A stretch of 17,441 nt of DNA, taken from positions 1-17,441 of the forward strand of contig DAOPZL010000056.1 in NCBI GenBank assembly GCA_035353395.1, read 5' to 3'. The position numbers and the translations under genes were made by a program. The first letter of the stretch is position 1, and the number at the start of each line of letters is the position of its first letter. Of the stretch, positions 13,820 to 17,441 are shown in pieces. This DNA is from UBA1801 sp035353395. Lineage in GTDB: Bacteria > Acidobacteriota > Holophagae > Holophagales > Holophagaceae. The notes below the pieces were generated by a model that saw only the letters and a list, made by a program, of their open reading frames with translations, ran no database searches and had not been told where the DNA came from.

Positions 13820-16232
13820 ATGACCCAACGACCGATGAAGACGATGGACGGGAACGAGGCGGCGGCCTCGGTCGCCCACCGGATCAACGAAGTGATCGCG
13901 ATCTATCCGATCACGCCCTCCTCGAACATGGGCGAGTTCTCCGACGAGTGGTCGAGCCAGGGGCGTCAGAACATCTGGCACACGGTTCCGCTGGTGGCGG
14001 AGATGCAGGCCGAGGGCGGGGCGGCGGGAGCGGTGCACGGGTCCCTGCAGGCCGGGGCGCTCACCACGACCTTCACGGCCTCCCAGGGGCTGCTGCTCAT
14101 GATCCCGAACATGTGCAAGATCGCCGGCGAGCTCACCTCCTTCACCATGCACGTCTCCGCGCGGGCCATCGGGCACAACGGCATCTCCATCTTCGGGGAC
14201 CACTCGGACGTCATGGCCTGCCGGCAGACGGGCTTCGCGATGATGCCTTCCTGCTCGGTGCAGGAGGCCCACGACTTCGCGCTCGTGGCCCAGGCCTCGA
14301 GCCTGCGGGCCCGCGTGCCCTTCCTGCACTTCTTCGACGGCTTCCGCACCAGCCACGAGGTCGCCAAGATCGAGTACCTCCCGGACGAGGACCTGCGCGC
14401 CATGATCGACGACGACCTGGTCGCGGCCCACCGGAAGCGTTCCCTGCATCCCGAGGCCCCCGTGGTGCGCGGGACCACGCAGAATCCCGACGCCTTCTTC
14501 CAGACCCGGGAGGCCTGCTCGCCCTACTACCTGGCCTGCCCTGGCATCGTGCAGGAGGAGATGGACAAGTTCGCCCGGCTGACGGGGCGCGCCTACAAGC
14601 TGTTCGAGTATGTCGGCGCCCCGGATGCCGAGCGGGTGGTCATGCTGATGGGCAGCGGGGCGGAGACGGTCCACGAGTACGTGGAGTGGGCCGTGGCCAG
14701 GGGCGAGAAGATCGGCGCGCTCAAGGTGCGGCTCTACCGGCCGTTTTCGGTGCAGCACTTCGTGGCGGCCCTGCCGAAGACCGTCAAGGTGCTGGGGGTC
14801 CTGGACCGCTACAAGGAGCCGGGGGCCCTGGCGGACCCCTTGTGCCTGGACACGGTGATGGCCCTGCAGGAGAGCGGGCTCCAGGCGCCGCCGCGGGTGA
14901 TCGCGGGGCGCTACGGCCTGGCGAGCAAGGAGTTCACCCCGGCCCACGTCAAGGCGGTCTTCGACGAGCTGGGCAAGGCCGAGCCCCGGAACCACTTCAC
15001 CGTGGGCATCGACGACGACGTCTGCCACACCTCGCTGGCGGTGGACCACGGGTTCGACATCGAGGCCGGCGACGTCAAGCGGGCCATGTTCTACGGCCTG
15101 GGAGCGGACGGCACGGTGGGGGCGAACAAGAACTCCATCAAGATCATCGCCGAGCAGGCGGGGTTCTACGGCCAGGGCTACTTCGTCTACGACTCCAAGA
15201 AGTCCGGCGCCATCACGGTGAGCCACCTGCGCTTCGGGCCCAGGCCGATCCGCTCGACGTACCTGATCCGGCAGGCGAACTTCGTGGCCTGCCACCAGAC
15301 CACCTTCCTCGAGAAGTACGACATGCTGGCGGCGGCCGCGCCGGGAGCCACGTTCCTGCTGAACACGCCCCACGGGAAGGCCGAGGTCTGGGACACGCTG
15401 CCCCGGGAGGTCCAGGAGGCGATCCTCGGCAAGCAGCTGAAGTTCTACGTGATCGACGCCTACGACGTGGCCAGGAAGACGGACATGGGGGTGCGGATCA
15501 ACACGATCATGCAGACCTGCTTCTTCGCCATCTCGGGGGTGCTGCCCAAGGACGAGGCGATCGCCCAGATCAAGAAGTCGATCCAGAAGACCTACGGCAA
15601 GAAGGGGGACGCCGTGGTGCGGAAGAACTTCGAGGCGGTGGACACCACGCTGGCCCACCTGTTCGAGGTGGAGGTCCCGGGCCGGGTGACGTCCACCATC
15701 AAGCGGCCGCCGACCGTCTCGGAGGCGGCGCCCGAGTTCGTCCACAAGGTCACGGCCCCGATGATCGCGGGGAACGGGGACCAGGTGCCGGTGTCGGCCT
15801 TCCCGGCGGACGGGACCTGGCCGGTGGCGACGAGCCAGTGGGAGAAGCGCAACATCGCCCTGGAGATCCCCTGCTGGGATCCTGCGGTGTGCATCCAGTG
15901 CAACAAGTGCTCCCTGATCTGCCCCCACGCGGCGATCCGGCCCAAGGTCTACGGTCCCGCGCTCCTCGAGCAGGCCCCGCCGACCTTCAAGAGCACGGAC
16001 TCCAAGGGCCTGGAGTTCAAGGGCATGAAGTACACCCTGCAGATCGCGCCGGAGGACTGCACGGGCTGCGGCATCTGCCTGAGCGTGTGCCCCGCCAAGG
16101 ACAAGGCGGATCCGGCCCGCAAGGCCATCAACATGGTCCCGCAGCCGCCGATCCGGGAATCCGAGCGGGCCAACTATGCCTTCTTCCTGGACCTGCCCAA
16201 CCCCGACCGCACGGCCCTGAAGCTGGACGTGA
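13820..16232 (+). CDS. nifJ: Pyruvate:ferredoxin (flavodoxin) oxidoreductase, N-terminal part up to the assembly gap
   Basis: The first 804 residues of a single-chain PFOR, the cytosolic enzyme that oxidises pyruvate with CoA to acetyl-CoA and CO2, passing electrons to ferredoxin or flavodoxin. The first domain has IYPITPSSNMGE (28-39; Thr32 at the pyruvate site), Glu65 in QAEGG (TPP activation) and Arg115 in VSARAIGHNG. GDHSDVMACRQTGFAMM follows. A ferredoxin-like domain carries two CxxCxxCxxxCP sets: Cys691, 694, 697, 701 and Cys747, 750, 753, 757, giving two [4Fe-4S] clusters. AAGGAG seven bases before the ATG supports the start. It follows the LivG-like gene by 15 bases and is probably expressed from the sigma-54 promoter. 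It is split from its C-terminal part only by a run of Ns that appears artificial. Confidence 0.96.
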
Positions 16233-16354
16233 NNNNNNNNNNNNNNNNNNNNNNNNNNNNNNNNNNNNNNNNNNNNNNNNNNNNNNNNNNNNNNNNNNNN
16301 NNNNNNNNNNNNNNNNNNNNNNNNNNNNNNNNACGGCCCTGAAGCTGGACGTGA
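16211..16354. other. Assembly gap of 100 Ns flanked by an identical 22-bp sequence
   Basis: Positions 16233-16332 are Ns. The 22 bases before (16211-16232) are repeated exactly after it (16333-16354), beginning ACGGCCCTGAAGCTGGACG. The two contig ends therefore overlap. Deleting the Ns and one copy restores a continuous PFOR frame through TALKLDVKGSQFMQPLFE. As written, the gap shifts the frame (122 extra bases). Confidence 0.95.
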
Positions 16355-17441
16355 AGGGCAGCCAGTTCATGCAGCCCCTGTTCGAGTATTCCGGGGCGTG
16401 CTCGGCCTGCGGCGAGACGCCCTACATCAAGCTGCTGACCCAGCTGTTCGGGGACCGGGCGCTCATCGCCAACGCCACGGGCTGCTCGTCGGTCTACGGG
16501 GGGAACCTGCCGACGACGCCCTACTGCGTGAACAAGGAGGGGCTCGGCCCGGCGTGGAACAACTCGCTCTTCGAGGACAACGCGGAGTTCGGCTACGGCA
16601 TGCGGCTGGCGGTGGAGAAACAGCGGGAGCTGGCGGAGGAGGCCCTGAAGGCCCTGGCGCCGCAGGTGGGGGAGGCCCTGGCGGCGGCGCTGCTGGGGGC
16701 CGACCAGCGCACCGAGGCCGGGATCATCGAGCAGCGCCGGCGCGTGGCCGAGCTGAAGGCCGTGCTGGCCAACCTGAAGACCCCTGAAGCCAAGCGGCTC
16801 GCCAGCCTGGCGGACAACCTGGTGAAGCGCAGCGTGTGGATCATCGGCGGGGACGGCTGGGCCTACGACATCGGCTACGGGGGGCTGGACCACGTGCTGG
16901 CCCAGGGCCGGAACGTCAACCTGCTCGTGCTGGACACGGAGGTGTATTCCAACACCGGGGGCCAGGCCTCGAAGGCCACGCCCATGGGCGCCGCCGCGAA
17001 GTTCGCCATGGGCGGCAAGAGCCTGCCCAAGAAGGACCTGGGGATGATCGCCATGGCGTACGGCAACGTCTACGTGGCGAGGGTGGCCATGGGGGCGAAG
17101 GACACGCAGACGGTGAAGGCGTTCCTGGAGGCGGAGAGCTACGACGGGCCGTCCATCATCATCGCCTACTGCCACTGCATCGCCCACGGCTACGACCTCG
17201 CGAAGGGGTGCGAACAGCAGAAGCTGGCGGTGGACGCCGGCTACTGGCCGCTCTACCGCTACGATCCCCGGCGCATCACGACGGGCGAGAACCCTCTGCA
17301 ACTGGACAGCCCGGCTCCGAAGATCGACCTGGGGCTCTACGTGCGCAACGAGACCCGCTACCGGATGGTGGAGCAGGCGCACCCCGAGCAGTTCAGGCAC
17401 CTCCTGGCGGCCGCCCAGCGGGAAGTCCGGAACCGCTTCGC
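16333..17441 (+). CDS. nifJ: Pyruvate:ferredoxin (flavodoxin) oxidoreductase, C-terminal TPP domain (continues past the window)
   Basis: This is the rest of the same PFOR, read from 16333 in the frame ACG GCC CTG and open to the window end. It begins TALKLDVKGSQFMQPLFEYSGACSACGETPYIKL when read through (shown here in pieces), with the proximal-cluster cysteines at codons 16399 and 16408, a third in ATGCSS (codon 16483) and the fourth in YCHC (probably codon 17176). The thiamine-diphosphate motif is IIGGDGWAYDIGYGG followed by LDTEVYSNTGGQ, as in all PFORs. A helical segment rich in Glu and Ala (about 16610-16800) matches the linker seen in the family. YCHC, where YSHC is usual, adds an extra Cys beside the cluster ligand. 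Joined to the upstream part it gives about 1,166 codons, so only some 20-30 residues of a typical 1,190-residue PFOR are missing at the window edge. Confidence 0.95.

Noticed and set aside
13694..15928. Minus-strand open frame of 744 codons opposite PFOR
   Set aside because: It is fully antisense to a well-conserved PFOR and its composition (Arg, His, Gly, Val, Leu) is typical of GC-rich shadow frames.

Overview
The window is about 68-70% GC by eye, with G/C at nearly every third codon position, so many antisense frames stay open by chance. It looks like a chromosomal segment of a diderm, at least facultatively anaerobic bacterium: a periplasmic binding protein without a lipobox, a sigma-54 activator, and a single-chain pyruvate:ferredoxin oxidoreductase (PFOR). 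My best guess is Acidobacteriota (Holophaga/Geothrix-like). This is inference from gene style only. No RNA gene, CRISPR array or insertion sequence was seen.

Region 1 (1-8010, minus strand) is one tight eight-gene operon for nucleoside uptake and use. In transcription order it encodes a double-domain ABC ATPase, two permeases, a BMP-family binding protein, purine nucleoside phosphorylase, an MtaD-like adenosine/MTA/SAH deaminase, and the N- and C-terminal halves of a split transketolase (the last cut by the window edge). Four junctions are ATGA stop/start overlaps (1027-1030, 2319-2322, 5198-5201, 6445-6448). The likely route is import, deamination of adenosine-type nucleosides, phosphorolysis to base plus ribose-1-phosphate, and entry of the pentose phosphate into central metabolism through transketolase.

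Region 2 (8011-8287) is a divergent control region. It has two related GAAC-N4-GTTC-like sites 43 bp apart, each beside a TTGACA hexamer. Region 3 (8288-10475, plus strand) holds three genes of unknown function: a 421-residue exported protein with weak S-layer-homology-like N-terminal repeats, a 197-residue putative lipoprotein, and an 88-residue soluble protein.

Region 4 (10578-17441) is a sigma-54 module. A minus-strand enhancer-binding protein is divergent from a plus-strand pair: a LivG-like ABC ATPase that has lost most catalytic motifs, then PFOR. The 407-bp intergenic region carries a symmetric operator made of four 9-bp units with the regulator's likely -10 at its centre, a good -24/-12 promoter about 180 bp away pointing at the pair, and an open frame resembling the C-terminal tail of a LivM permease that ends by ATGA overlap with the ATPase start. 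I infer that the regulator controls itself and PFOR, and that remnants of a branched-chain amino acid transporter lie in the transcript.

The PFOR gene is interrupted by 100 Ns flanked on both sides by the same 22 bp. This is almost certainly a scaffolding artefact: removing the Ns and one copy restores a continuous reading frame.
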